DNA of 64,000 bases, taken from assembly GCA_937894775.1 (NCBI GenBank), contig CALAXC010000153.1:1-64000 (forward strand), given 5' to 3'. Position 1 is the stretch's first letter. Each line of letters starts with the position of its first letter. The translations under genes and the position numbers were made by a program. The notes below the pieces were generated by a model. That model was given only the letters and a program-made list of their open reading frames with translations. It ran no database searches and was not told the origin of the DNA. The stretch is from an uncultured Clostridia bacterium (GTDB lineage: Bacteria > Bacillota > Clostridia > Oscillospirales > CAG-272). Of the stretch, positions 18,822 to 27,549 are shown piece after piece.

Positions 18822-18950
18822 TTATTTTGATTTCTTTTTCGTGAATCTATCTAATTTGTTGCTTTTGGACTTGGTTGTTTCGCTTATCTTAAAAATCTTT
18901 TTTACTAACGGTGATAAAAATGCAGGTGTACGTAATAATACTATTTTCAT
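18822..18950 (-). CDS. spoVM: SpoVM-like small sporulation protein with C-terminal extension
   Basis: A 42-residue ORF with a perfect SD (GAGGAGGT, 5 bases before ATG). It starts MKIVLLRTPAFLSPLVKKIF, which lines up residue by residue with Bacillus SpoVM: Pro9, Phe11, Leu12, Val16 and a basic residue 17 coincide, and it forms the same kind of amphipathic helix. SpoVM marks the forespore membrane for SpoIVA coat assembly. In many Firmicutes spoVM lies near thiN and rsgA, and here it lies beyond thiN on the same strand, with one opposite gene between. The tail of about 20 Ser/Lys-rich residues goes beyond the usual 26-residue length. CATATACT, 56 bp upstream of the ATG on the minus strand, weakly resembles a sigma-E -10 box. 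Confidence 0.75.
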   Translation of the reverse strand: MKIVLLRTPAFLSPLVKKIFKISETTKSKSNKLDRFTKKKSK

Positions 18951-19079
18951 AAAAGACCTCCTCAGATTTTGTTTGTTTTTGGATTTCATTACAGTATATG
19001 CAATTTTTTTAAAAGTGACTTATTTTTTTAAAAAGAGAGCCATAATATGTATATGAAAAGAAATTTAACGGAGGGATAT

Positions 19080-20297
19080 ATGAGCGCAATAGGCGGAGTA
19101 ATAGATTTTAAGCATAAGGAAGTTGATTTTGCAACGGTAAATGCTATGAGAAGTGCGCTAAGCTTAAGAGGACGTGAAAAAAGCTCGGCATATTTTGATA
19201 ACGGGCTGGGAGTGTTTTATAATTGTGACGGAGTATTTGAAGGTAACGGAGCAGATCAACCCCTCCTTTCTGAACGCAAAGGAAAGGTGAGTATCCTTTT
19301 GGCAGACTGCAACGGTATTAACGCAAAAGGAATAATGGAGAAATATAGAACGGACGGTGTGGAGTGCTTGGGAAAGCTTTCAGAGCCTTTTGCAATAGCC
19401 ATTTATGATGCTGAAAGAAATATGCTTTTACTTGCACGTGATAAAAAGGGAAAAAAGCCGCTGTTTTATACTGCAAAAAAGGGAAGAATAAGCTTTTCCT
19501 CTGAGGCAAAAGGACTTCTTGCTATTGAAAACAACGGAATAAACGTGAATCGAGATCTTCTTTCTTATCATTTAACCTCGGTAAGCGGAGTTTATAAAGC
19601 TTCGGATATTTATTCTGATATATCCGAAATAGCGGCAGGGGAATGTATTTTGTTTACCGAAATGGGTATTAGTAAATTCTTTTATAGAGAAGAGGATATT
19701 TCTAAAAAGTACAGACATTATTTGAACGATAATAATATCGAAGAAACAGTCGAACCGTATTGTGGCGTAACTAAAAGCTCTTTATCCAATATATTAAGCG
19801 ATAGCTTGGTAGCGTTTGATATTCCGCAGTTTGACGTATTATCTCCGAGTATATATGAAATTTTTTCTTCGATGCGGAAAAACCAAAAAAAGATTTTTAG
19901 TTTTTATGACAGATTAAAATATAAAAGTGTTTCTTATTCTTATGACAGAGCCGATAGGTTCAGTTCCTTTTTTGGGGTGAGTGGAAACAGCGTTATGCCA
20001 AAAAACGGGCATAAACTTTTGGAAGACTGTGAGATAGAGTCATTTAAACTATATTCCTATCTTGTTGAGCATTTTTCTCAAACGGATAGCGAAAATATGT
20101 CGCTTATACGAAGGATATTCGGTGATGCAAAAATGAATCATATTATGCGTACAGTTGCATCTGGAAAAATAAAAAAAGAAGATACGGAAATATCTATCCG
20201 TATCCTCGGTATGCTGTGTCAGATCTCAGAGTGGAATACTTTGTACAAACTTAATATAAAAAGCTTTGAAGAAAGGATATATAGCTTTTCAGATTGA
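19080..20297 (+). CDS. Asparagine-synthase-like protein lacking catalytic cysteine
   Basis: A 405-residue protein starting at ATG 19,080 behind GGAGGG. It opens with SAIGGVIDF, where AsnB enzymes have the nucleophile CGIAG; Cys2 is replaced by Ser. Other N-terminal landmarks survive (SLRGREKS, RDKKGKKPLFY, SFSSEAKGLLAI), so the class II glutaminase fold is recognisable to about residue 200. The C-terminal half sits where the ATP-pyrophosphatase domain should be but lacks its SGGLDSS loop; SPSIYEIFSS occupies that place. I therefore predict a non-catalytic member of the family. It stands alone on the plus strand inside a minus-strand neighbourhood, between thiN and spoVM. Confidence 0.7.
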   Translation: MSAIGGVIDFKHKEVDFATVNAMRSALSLRGREKSSAYFDNGLGVFYNCDGVFEGNGADQPLLSERKGKVSILLADCNGINAKGIMEKYRTDGVECLGKLSEPFAIAIYDAERNMLLLARDKKGKKPLFYTAKKGRISFSSEAKGLLAIENNGINVNRDLLSYHLTSVSGVYKASDIYSDISEIAAGECILFTEMGISKFFYREEDISKKYRHYLNDNNIEETVEPYCGVTKSSLSNILSDSLVAFDIPQFDVLSPSIYEIFSSMRKNQKKIFSFYDRLKYKSVSYSYDRADRFSSFFGVSGNSVMPKNGHKLLEDCEIESFKLYSYLVEHFSQTDSENMSLIRRIFGDAKMNHIMRTVASGKIKKEDTEISIRILGMLCQISEWNTLYKLNIKSFEERIYSFSD

Positions 20298-20320
20298 TTG
20301 TATCGGTATTAAAGTTTGCA

Positions 20321-20956
20321 TCAGTCAGAGGACTCTATTATGAGGAGTCCTCCTTTTTTTATCGAAATAAAAGCGCAGTTTTCAGTTATCTCATTTGAAA
20401 TTCCAAGCCCTTGTGATTCCTGAGCAAGTGATGCATTCTTTAAAGGATATTTGCATCCGAGAATTGTAATTCCTTTTGTCTTTGGAGTTCTTGGAATAAG
20501 TGAAAGATATTTGAAATGACTTTTTGGAATGAGTGTGCTCGTGGACTCTATGTATCTTACTCGGTTTTTTCCGTTCGTTATTAATGCATAGATCCTGATT
20601 TTGCTGAGATTTTCAATAATAGATAAATTTGCAAGTGTGTGATCTAATCGTCCGTCAAGACCGCCTATTATAACTATATCTTCTGCACCTTTTTTAATAG
20701 CTGTATTGACGGCAAGCTCGGTATCGGTAAAATCTTTTTCAGCAGGTACAGAGGTAATATCTGCTTTGGGAAATTCAGCTTTTATTTTTGAAAGCTCACC
20801 GGAATCAAAATCACCTACGATGATGTCGGGAGTATCTCCAAGCCTTTTTGCATTAAGATAGCCTACGTCTGCGGCTATGCAAAGATCGTCTGATTTGGGA
20901 TGCTCGGTTATGTTTTCAGGATATACCGAACCACCTGTATATATAAAAGCCTTCAT
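20321..20956 (-). CDS. thiN: Thiamine pyrophosphokinase
   Basis: A 211-residue protein that transfers pyrophosphate from ATP to thiamine to make thiamine diphosphate. Motifs: DDLCIAADVG, VGDFDSG (metal and ATP binding) and GGLDGRLDHTLAN. Start ATG 20,956 is chosen (KAFIYTGGS) because it has AAGGAGA upstream; an earlier ATG at 20,983 would overlap rsgA and has no ribosome site. The rsgA-thiN order is the standard Firmicutes arrangement. Confidence 0.9.
   Translation of the reverse strand: MKAFIYTGGSVYPENITEHPKSDDLCIAADVGYLNAKRLGDTPDIIVGDFDSGELSKIKAEFPKADITSVPAEKDFTDTELAVNTAIKKGAEDIVIIGGLDGRLDHTLANLSIIENLSKIRIYALITNGKNRVRYIESTSTLIPKSHFKYLSLIPRTPKTKGITILGCKYPLKNASLAQESQGLGISNEITENCAFISIKKGGLLIIESSD
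20328..20360 (+). terminator. Terminator of the asparagine-synthase-like gene
   Basis: An 8-bp stem, GAGGACTC (20,328-20,335) with GAGTCCTC (20,345-20,352), followed by CTTTTTTT on the plus strand. It overlaps the last codons of the convergent thiN gene. Confidence 0.75.
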
Positions 20957-20976
20957 TTGTAATATATTCTCCTTGA

Positions 20977-21942
20977 TTACCATTTTGTTTTTTGCTTTAA
21001 AACATCAAAAAGCTCGCAATAGCTTTGATGACGGCTTTTTTCTATATCGCCTTGTTTTATCGCTTCTATTATAGCGCATCCTTGTTCCTTTGTGTGAGAA
21101 CATTTTTTGTAATAGCATTTTCCTATGTAAGGACGGAATTCACGCATGGTATAAACGAGATCGTCCTTTTCAAAAAAGTCAAATCTTTCAAAATCAAGCA
21201 TTGAAAATCCTGGTGTATCCGCTATATATCCGCAATCGGACGTGCCTGACGGATTAACGACGGGGAATAATTCTACTTTTCGAGTAGTGTGTTTTCCTCT
21301 TTGGATTTTTTTGCTGATATCCGAAGTACTAAGTGACAGATCGGGAAAAAGTCTGTTGAGGAGTGTTGATTTCCCTATTCCCGAAGCACCTGCAAAAGCG
21401 GCAGTATGTGAGGGAAGGTGGGATCTTATAAAATCATCTATCGGTTCAATTCCGATGTTTTCCGCTGCGCTCAAACAAAACACTTTAAATCCGCTTTTTT
21501 CGTATATATTTTTTATTTTATTTGCATATTCGGTGTCAAGCTCACATTTCGTTATGACTATCACAGGTTCTATATCGTTGAATTCTGCAATGGAAATAAG
21601 CTTGTCAACGGTAGAAAGAATGGGCGAGGGAGCTGCGGCAGCAAGAGTTATAAATATAATATCAAGATTTGCTAACGGTGGACGGATAAGAGAGTTCTTA
21701 CGATCGCATATTTTTTCTATTACGTATGTCGCACCGTCTTTTTCTCCCGCCTCACTCGCTATGTCTATAATAACGTTGTCACCGGAAAGAGGCGATGTGT
21801 TACTGTGCCTGAATGATCCACGCGCTCTGCATGGTACAGTCGTACCTATAAGAGGAGAATCTTTTTCGCCTGCGATCGAGTGTATTCGTACTAAATAAAG
21901 ACCTCCAACGCCTTGCGTTATTTTTCCGTATATTTCTGCCAT
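20977..21942 (-). CDS. rsgA: Ribosome small-subunit-dependent GTPase A
   Basis: A 321-residue circularly permuted GTPase that helps mature the 30S subunit. An OB-fold N-terminus is followed by the G motifs in permuted order: ITKCELD (G4), GASGIGKSTL (P-loop) and DTPGF (G3). A C-terminal zinc cluster is visible (CYYKKCSHTKEQGC). It is placed between the PASTA protein and thiN as in other Firmicutes. Normal length. Confidence 0.93.
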   Translation of the reverse strand: MAEIYGKITQGVGGLYLVRIHSIAGEKDSPLIGTTVPCRARGSFRHSNTSPLSGDNVIIDIASEAGEKDGATYVIEKICDRKNSLIRPPLANLDIIFITLAAAAPSPILSTVDKLISIAEFNDIEPVIVITKCELDTEYANKIKNIYEKSGFKVFCLSAAENIGIEPIDDFIRSHLPSHTAAFAGASGIGKSTLLNRLFPDLSLSTSDISKKIQRGKHTTRKVELFPVVNPSGTSDCGYIADTPGFSMLDFERFDFFEKDDLVYTMREFRPYIGKCYYKKCSHTKEQGCAIIEAIKQGDIEKSRHQSYCELFDVLKQKTKW

Positions 21943-21959
21943 AGTTTGCCTTTCTTGAG

Positions 21960-22940
21960 TTATTCGGTAGAATAATCGCCACCGCTTATTGTGAGTGAAA
22001 TTTTACTTCCTTCCCGCACAGATGAACCGCTTTTTACACTTTGCTCAATAACAGTTCCAAGAGGAAGAGGAGATGACCTATATTGAACGTCATTTAACGT
22101 TAGCTTTTGCTTTTTTATAAGCGTGATAGCGGCACTTTCGGACAATCCGATAAGATTTGGAGTATCTGTATAGACCGCTTTTTTTCCAAGACTTACCGTA
22201 AGGGTAATTGAGTCGCCTTTTGATATTTTACTTCCCGCGCTATGCGAGGAGCTGATTATTTTTCCCGATGAGATATCATTTGAATAAATTTCATTGGTGT
22301 TTACCAGAACTCCCGCGTTTTTTAATTCGAGCTCAACGTTTCTTGCGTCTAAACCATGAAGCTCAGGAATGGTTATGGGCTCATCTTTTTTATTTACTGT
22401 AAGCTTGACCGTTATTTTGCCATTGATGCCGTATAGCTTTCGCACAGTGTTTGGCTTTGGAATTTGTGAAATAACGGTATCTGGCGCAGATGTTGGGTTT
22501 TCGGCATAAGTTATTTCATATTTGAACTTTCCCGATCTGCTTTTTAAAAGCTTAATTGCATCTTGCTCGGTCATATCTATGAATGAAGGAACGGTGATGG
22601 TATGATGGATACCGCCCGATTTTGAAAAGAGAAGCAGAAAGGTAACAGTGCCCGAAAATGCAAGTATGCATAGAGCACCGCATAAAATTCCCGCAAAAAA
22701 ACTCGGTGGAGTTTTTGGCGGCGGCATTGTCTTTTTTTTCTTTTTTATTGTACGCGGATATTCGATAAAAGGATCGTTTTCATCAAATGTTCCAAATTTG
22801 TAAGATTCGTCTTCATATACCTGAAGACCTCGGTATATTTGAGGAAGGTATTCTTCTTCATTTTTTTTGTTGATTTGCAGATCTTTGGGTACTATCTGGC
22901 AAGTTGGATTTTTTTTGCGCTTGGAAAATTTAAATTTCAT
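21960..22940 (-). CDS. PASTA-domain membrane protein at the prkC locus, kinase domain absent
   Basis: A 326-residue single-pass membrane protein: a basic cytoplasmic N-terminus of 80 residues, a membrane helix at 81-105 and three extracellular PASTA domains (about 115-183, 184-250, 255-323; motifs VPSFIDMTEQDA, IPELHGLDARNV, TPNLIGLSESAA). This is the membrane and extracellular half of a PrkC/Stk1-type kinase, and it sits exactly where prkC lies in Firmicutes (rlmN-prpC-prkC-rsgA). No kinase motifs occur in the N-terminus, and no PP2C phosphatase gene is present. It may still sense muropeptides or guide division proteins, but cannot itself phosphorylate. ATG with GGAGAGAG upstream. Confidence 0.82.
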   Translation of the reverse strand: MKFKFSKRKKNPTCQIVPKDLQINKKNEEEYLPQIYRGLQVYEDESYKFGTFDENDPFIEYPRTIKKKKKTMPPPKTPPSFFAGILCGALCILAFSGTVTFLLLFSKSGGIHHTITVPSFIDMTEQDAIKLLKSRSGKFKYEITYAENPTSAPDTVISQIPKPNTVRKLYGINGKITVKLTVNKKDEPITIPELHGLDARNVELELKNAGVLVNTNEIYSNDISSGKIISSSHSAGSKISKGDSITLTVSLGKKAVYTDTPNLIGLSESAAITLIKKQKLTLNDVQYRSSPLPLGTVIEQSVKSGSSVREGSKISLTISGGDYSTE

Positions 22941-22995
22941 ATCTCTCTCCGTGATATTTATGAGTAATATGTAGAGAGAATCTGATAAATATATG

Positions 22996-24060
22996 TTATT
23001 CGGATTTGCTTTGCTGTTCTCGGCGTAACTGACCGCAAGATGCGTTTATATCTGCGCCAAGTCTGCGTCTTACCGTTGCGCGTATTCCTTTGCTTTCGAG
23101 GATCTCGGCAAATTTTTTAACCGCAAGCTTGTCCGACGGCGAAAATTCGGTTTCCGTTACGGGATTTACAGGTATAAGATTTACGTGTATCGGAAAAGGT
23201 TCGCCTTGTTTCTTTTTGCGAAGACTTCTGTTAAGAAGCTCTGCAAGCTCTATAGCTGAGCGTTCGGAATCGTTTTTCTTCGCTATGAGCGTGTATTCAA
23301 AGGATATTCTGCGCTTGGTGGTGTTGTAATATCTTAAGCAGGCATCAAGCAGAGCCGAAATATTCCATTTTTTATTTATCGGCATTATCGAGCTTCTTGT
23401 TTCATCGTTTGATGCGTGAAGCGATATCGAAAGAGTAATAGGAAGATCTTCCTTTGCAAGTGCATCAATACGTTCAACAAGACCGCAGGTAGAGAGCGAG
23501 ATGTGTCTGTATCCGATATTCATTCCGTCAGGATCTCCGACAAGCTTAAGAAAACGGATAACGTTATCGTAATTGTCAAGAGGTTCTCCGATCCCCATCA
23601 TAACGATATTGGAAATTCTTTCTCCGATATCTATTTGCGCAGTGAGCACCTGACCAAGTATTTCCGATGCATTAAGATCTCTTATCTTTCCTCCTATAGT
23701 AGAGGCACAGAAAGCACATCCCATACGGCAACCTACCTGGGAGGAAACGCATATTGTATTTCCGTGCTTGTACTTCATAACCACACATTCGACGGTGTTC
23801 TTATCGGAAAGCTCCAATAGATATTTAACAGTTCCGTCTATAGCGGAAACAAGTTTTACGCGTATTTTTGGAAGATGGAAAAAAGATATTTCTGCGAGCT
23901 TTTGCTTTGTAGCCTTGCTGAGATTGGTCATATCTTCGGGAGAGATGCCCCTATGTATCTGGGTAAAGATCTGCTTTGCGCGATATGCGGGTTCTCCTAT
24001 CGAGAGAATGAGCGACTTCAGCTCATCTGGATAAAGTGATAAAAGATCGGTTTTATTCAT
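22996..24060 (-). CDS. rlmN: 23S rRNA/tRNA adenine-C2 methyltransferase RlmN
   Basis: A 354-residue radical SAM enzyme that methylates A2503 of 23S rRNA and A37 of some tRNAs. The 4Fe-4S motif GCRMGCAFC is at about 109-117, and the methyl-carrying cysteine lies in the C-terminal NASCGQLR. GIGEPLDNYDNV and SLHASNDETRS are family hallmarks. Normal length; part of the minus-strand housekeeping operon. Confidence 0.95.
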   Translation of the reverse strand: MNKTDLLSLYPDELKSLILSIGEPAYRAKQIFTQIHRGISPEDMTNLSKATKQKLAEISFFHLPKIRVKLVSAIDGTVKYLLELSDKNTVECVVMKYKHGNTICVSSQVGCRMGCAFCASTIGGKIRDLNASEILGQVLTAQIDIGERISNIVMMGIGEPLDNYDNVIRFLKLVGDPDGMNIGYRHISLSTCGLVERIDALAKEDLPITLSISLHASNDETRSSIMPINKKWNISALLDACLRYYNTTKRRISFEYTLIAKKNDSERSAIELAELLNRSLRKKKQGEPFPIHVNLIPVNPVTETEFSPSDKLAVKKFAEILESKGIRATVRRRLGADINASCGQLRREQQSKSE

Positions 24061-24090
24061 AGAGTTATGTCCTCTGAGATTACTTAAAGT

Positions 24091-25374
24091 TTAGTTTTTT
24101 ATAAGCTTAGCTATGAAGAATCCGTCGGTGCTGTGCACGTGAGGTAAAAGCGTGATCATTCCGCTTTTTGCTTCAATATTGCCGACTTTCCACGGAAGCA
24201 GCGAAAATTCAGGATGCCTTTTTAAAAAAGCTGAAATATTATCTTCGTTTTCCGTTGGTAAAACCGTGCATGTGGAATAAAGTAAAATACCGCTTTTTTT
24301 TACATAATGGCAGGCGTTATCCAATATATCACTCTGTATTTTCGGTAATGATGCCGATGCAGATGGATCTTTATATCTTAATTCGGGTTTTTTTGATAAA
24401 ACACCAAATCCCGAGCAGGGAACGTCACAGATCACTTTGTCGGCAATACCGTTAAATTTTGAAATGTTAATACGAGCATCTGCGGCAGCGGTTTCTATAA
24501 TATTTATTTTTAACCGATCCGCACCGTTTATTACAAGTGAAAGTTTATTTTCGTGAAGATCAAAGGAATATATCTTACCTTTGTTTTTCATTTCTATTGC
24601 AGCACCGAAGCTTTTTGAACCTGGACAGGAGCAAAGATCGACAACGGTGTCGTTTTCTTTTAAGCCGAGAGCCTCAACGGCTATTTGTGAAGCTTCATCC
24701 TGAACAAAAAAGTATCCTTCGTCAAATCCGTAAAGATCTCTGACCGAGCCTTTAGCATAAACACCCGAAGAAGAATTTTCGGTCGGTTTGGATGTGTCGA
24801 TATTTTCGAGAAGTTGAGCTCTTGAACAGAGAAGTGTATTCGTTCTCAAAGTAATATCGTTAGGCGTATTTATTGCAGTGAGGAAACGTTCTGTTTCTGC
24901 TTCGCCGAATATTCTCAAAAAAAGCGATGCAAGAGGTTGACATACAGAATAACAAATCGAAATATATTGCTCGATATTGTCCTTACTTGGCAAAAAGGGA
25001 GATCCCTTTCTTTGAAAGGCACGTAATATAGCATTTACAAATCCTGCGCTCTTTTTTGATACAAGGTTTACAGATTCATTAATGGCTGCGTGAGGCGGAA
25101 CTCTGTCGAGATATATAAGTTGATAAAGTCCCATTCTGAGCGCAGTCAACGTATTTATATCGATATCTTCGATAGTGCGTGAAGAAAGAGAGCTGATCTG
25201 ATGATCAAGAAAAAGCTTTCTTTCGGTCACACCGTAAAATATAATAGATACCAGCTTTTTGTCAGCATGTGAAAAATTCTGCTTTGACAGAGCGTTATCC
25301 AGAGTGATATTTGAATATTGAGCCGATTTCTCGGCTTTTATCAGTAATTCATGGGCAAGTTTTCTTGGTGTCAT
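24091..25374 (-). CDS. rsmB: 16S rRNA cytosine-C5 methyltransferase RsmB
   Basis: A 427-residue enzyme that makes m5C967 in 16S rRNA. The N-terminal NusB-like RNA-binding domain spans about 1-140. The SAM-binding motif is DLCSCPGSKSFGAA; the catalytic cysteines are in CDVPCSGFG and STCTVLPTEN. Start ATG 25,374 overlaps the stop region of the upstream gene and is preferred to the 24-codon longer frame, which only reads through the neighbour. Confidence 0.92.
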   Translation of the reverse strand: MTPRKLAHELLIKAEKSAQYSNITLDNALSKQNFSHADKKLVSIIFYGVTERKLFLDHQISSLSSRTIEDIDINTLTALRMGLYQLIYLDRVPPHAAINESVNLVSKKSAGFVNAILRAFQRKGSPFLPSKDNIEQYISICYSVCQPLASLFLRIFGEAETERFLTAINTPNDITLRTNTLLCSRAQLLENIDTSKPTENSSSGVYAKGSVRDLYGFDEGYFFVQDEASQIAVEALGLKENDTVVDLCSCPGSKSFGAAIEMKNKGKIYSFDLHENKLSLVINGADRLKINIIETAAADARINISKFNGIADKVICDVPCSGFGVLSKKPELRYKDPSASASLPKIQSDILDNACHYVKKSGILLYSTCTVLPTENEDNISAFLKRHPEFSLLPWKVGNIEAKSGMITLLPHVHSTDGFFIAKLIKN

Positions 25375-25375
25375 A

Positions 25376-26071
25376 TCAGTTTCTTCTTCCGTTTGAAAGT
25401 AAAAGTAAACGAAGGAGAGTAAGAAGTGAGGTAAGAAGTGCCGCAACGTAGGTCATAGCAGCGGCGGTAAGAACCTTTCGCGACGCACGAAGTTCGCTTT
25501 CGTTAAGAATACCTGTAGATGCAAGAACAGACATAGCTCTTGAGGATGCATCGAATTCCACGGGAAGAGTAACGAGCTGAAAAAGTGCGACTAAAGAATA
25601 AAGGAATATGCCTACGACTGTTAAAGGATAATAAGTAAAAATAAGACCTATAAAAAAGAGAGGCATAGAAAGTGCAGAGCCGATATTGGTTATCGGAACG
25701 AGCTTTGCTCTTATGTTTATAGGGGTATAATTTCTTGCGTGCTGGATCGCGTGTCCTGCTTCGTGCGCCGCAACTCCTATTGCTGCAGGGGATGTGTTGT
25801 GATATACTGATTCCGAAAGTCTTATAACATTTGCTTTGGGATCGTAATGGTCGGTAAGCTCACCGCGTATTTGAACGACTTGAACGTGTGCAAGTCCGTT
25901 AGCATCAAGTATTCTTCTTGCCGCACCGTATCCCGAAAGACCTTTTACAGTATTCATTTTTGAATACTTTCTGAAGGTCGTGCTGACTTTGATCTGCGCC
26001 CAAAGTGAAATTATAAAACCGGGAATTACAAGCAGAATAGTCCAGTCAAATGCAAATAAACCGAATATCAT
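25376..26071 (-). CDS. YugP-type membrane zinc metallopeptidase
   Basis: A 231-residue integral membrane protein with the zinc motif AAHEAGHAIQHA at about 100-110 and hydrophobic segments at the N-terminus, about 125-165 and the C-terminus. This is the neutral zinc metallopeptidase family (Bacillus YugP), often found next to rsmB and fmt in Clostridia. Substrate unknown. Its stop codon lies just before the rsmB start. Confidence 0.88.
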   Translation of the reverse strand: MIFGLFAFDWTILLVIPGFIISLWAQIKVSTTFRKYSKMNTVKGLSGYGAARRILDANGLAHVQVVQIRGELTDHYDPKANVIRLSESVYHNTSPAAIGVAAHEAGHAIQHARNYTPINIRAKLVPITNIGSALSMPLFFIGLIFTYYPLTVVGIFLYSLVALFQLVTLPVEFDASSRAMSVLASTGILNESELRASRKVLTAAAMTYVAALLTSLLTLLRLLLLSNGRRN

Positions 26072-26101
26072 TTTTTCGTATTACCTCGTGTGAAATATAT
26101 T

Positions 26102-27046
26102 TTAGCAAAGAATATCTCCAACCGATACAGAGCGGCCTCTTATGAAATCGGCAGCCGCCATTCTTGATTTTCCTTCGGGGAGTATACGCGTCAAAGAAAT
26201 CGAACCTACACCGCAGGCTATTTCTATGCCGTCATCAAGTGAGAGGACAGTTCCGACATTTGCGTGGACGGTGCTGCGATCGGTTATTTTTGAAGAGATG
26301 ACTTTGAGTATCTTTCCGTTTGGAAGATGTGTAAAGCTTAAGGGAATAGGGGAAAGACCTCGTATCTGATCGTGAATTTCTTTTGCGCTTTTTGAAAAAT
26401 CTATTAAGCAGTCTTCTTTTGAGATCTTTTTTGCATAAGTAGAAAGACTGTCATCCTGCGGAATTCTTACCGCTGTTCCGTTTTGCAGCATCGGTATGAT
26501 CTCCTGAAGCATTTGAGCACCGAGGATTCCGAGTTTATCGTGTATGTTTTCAAAATTATCGTTTTCATCTATTAAGATCTCACGTGTGAGTAACATATCA
26601 CCTGTGTCAAGACCTTCGGCCATATACATTATCGTTATGCCGGTCTTTTCTTTTCCGTCTATAATAGCTCGTTGCATAGGAGCCGCACCTCTGTATTCGG
26701 GAAGAAGAGATCCGTGAACGTTTATGCAACCGTATTTAGGATAATCAATAACATTTTTCGGCAATATCTTTCCGTAAGCAACAACTATAATAAGATCGGG
26801 TGAAAGCTCACATAAAAGCTGTTCGAATTCTTCACCTTTAAGAGTGCTTGGCTGATATACATCAAGTCCTACCGAAAGCGCATACTCTTTTACGGGTGGA
26901 GGCAGGAGCGCATAACCTCTTCCTTTGGGTTTGTCGGGTTGAGTGATAACTCCGCAAATGCTGATATCTGAATTCTTTGAATATTCTACTAATGATTTAA
27001 GTGAAAACAGAGCAAAATCGGGAGTTCCCATAAAAAGAATTTTCAT
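26102..27046 (-). CDS. fmt: Methionyl-tRNA formyltransferase
   Basis: A 314-residue enzyme that formylates initiator Met-tRNA using 10-formyl-THF. N-terminus MKILFMGTPDFA, catalytic region CINVHGSLLPEYRGAAPMQRA, DTGDML loop and a C-terminal OB domain. It follows def by 19 bp; the two enzymes act at opposite ends of the N-formyl-Met cycle. Confidence 0.95.
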   Translation of the reverse strand: MKILFMGTPDFALFSLKSLVEYSKNSDISICGVITQPDKPKGRGYALLPPPVKEYALSVGLDVYQPSTLKGEEFEQLLCELSPDLIIVVAYGKILPKNVIDYPKYGCINVHGSLLPEYRGAAPMQRAIIDGKEKTGITIMYMAEGLDTGDMLLTREILIDENDNFENIHDKLGILGAQMLQEIIPMLQNGTAVRIPQDDSLSTYAKKISKEDCLIDFSKSAKEIHDQIRGLSPIPLSFTHLPNGKILKVISSKITDRSTVHANVGTVLSLDDGIEIACGVGSISLTRILPEGKSRMAAADFIRGRSVSVGDILC

Positions 27047-27065
27047 AACAGTGTTTCTCCAAGAT

Positions 27066-27521
27066 TTATGCGTTTTCCATCTTTATAGCACAGTCTATAT
27101 AGAGCTTGCCGTCGAGATGGTCTATTTCGTGACAGAATGCTTTTGCTAAAAGCCCAGATCCGTTTATTTCTATTGTTTCACCTTTTCTGTTAAGCGCTTT
27201 TACCGTGACGTGCATCGGTCTTACGGTGATTCCCCATTTGTTAGGAACTGAAAGACATCCTTCCTGAGTGCGCTGTTCACCTGCAAATGCTATTATTTTG
27301 GGGTTGATGAGCTCAATAAGACCTTCTTCCGGCGTTTCGATAACTACTATTCTTCTCAAAACACCGACCTGAGGTGCAGCAAGACCTACTCCGTCAGCCG
27401 CACGCATGGTTTCTATCATATCATCTAAAAGCTGTAAGGTTCTCGGAGTGATCTGCTCTACGGGACGACATACCTTGCGAAGGATCGGATCTCCTACTTT
27501 AACTATTTTTAATTTTGCCAT
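27066..27521 (-). CDS. def: Peptide deformylase
   Basis: A 151-residue metalloenzyme that removes formyl from new proteins. All three motifs are present: GVGLAAPQVG, EGCLSVP (metal-binding Cys) and CHEIDHLDG (metal His and catalytic Glu). The length is that of type 1 deformylases. AGGAGAA ribosome site. Confidence 0.96.
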   Translation of the reverse strand: MAKLKIVKVGDPILRKVCRPVEQITPRTLQLLDDMIETMRAADGVGLAAPQVGVLRRIVVIETPEEGLIELINPKIIAFAGEQRTQEGCLSVPNKWGITVRPMHVTVKALNRKGETIEINGSGLLAKAFCHEIDHLDGKLYIDCAIKMENA

Positions 27522-27549
27522 AATATTTCTCCTGATGTATGAGTTAAAT

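Noticed and set aside
18727..19056. Plus-strand frame of 109 codons
   Set aside because: Phe/Leu-rich, no ribosome site, and it is antisense to the spoVM-like gene and its regulatory region.
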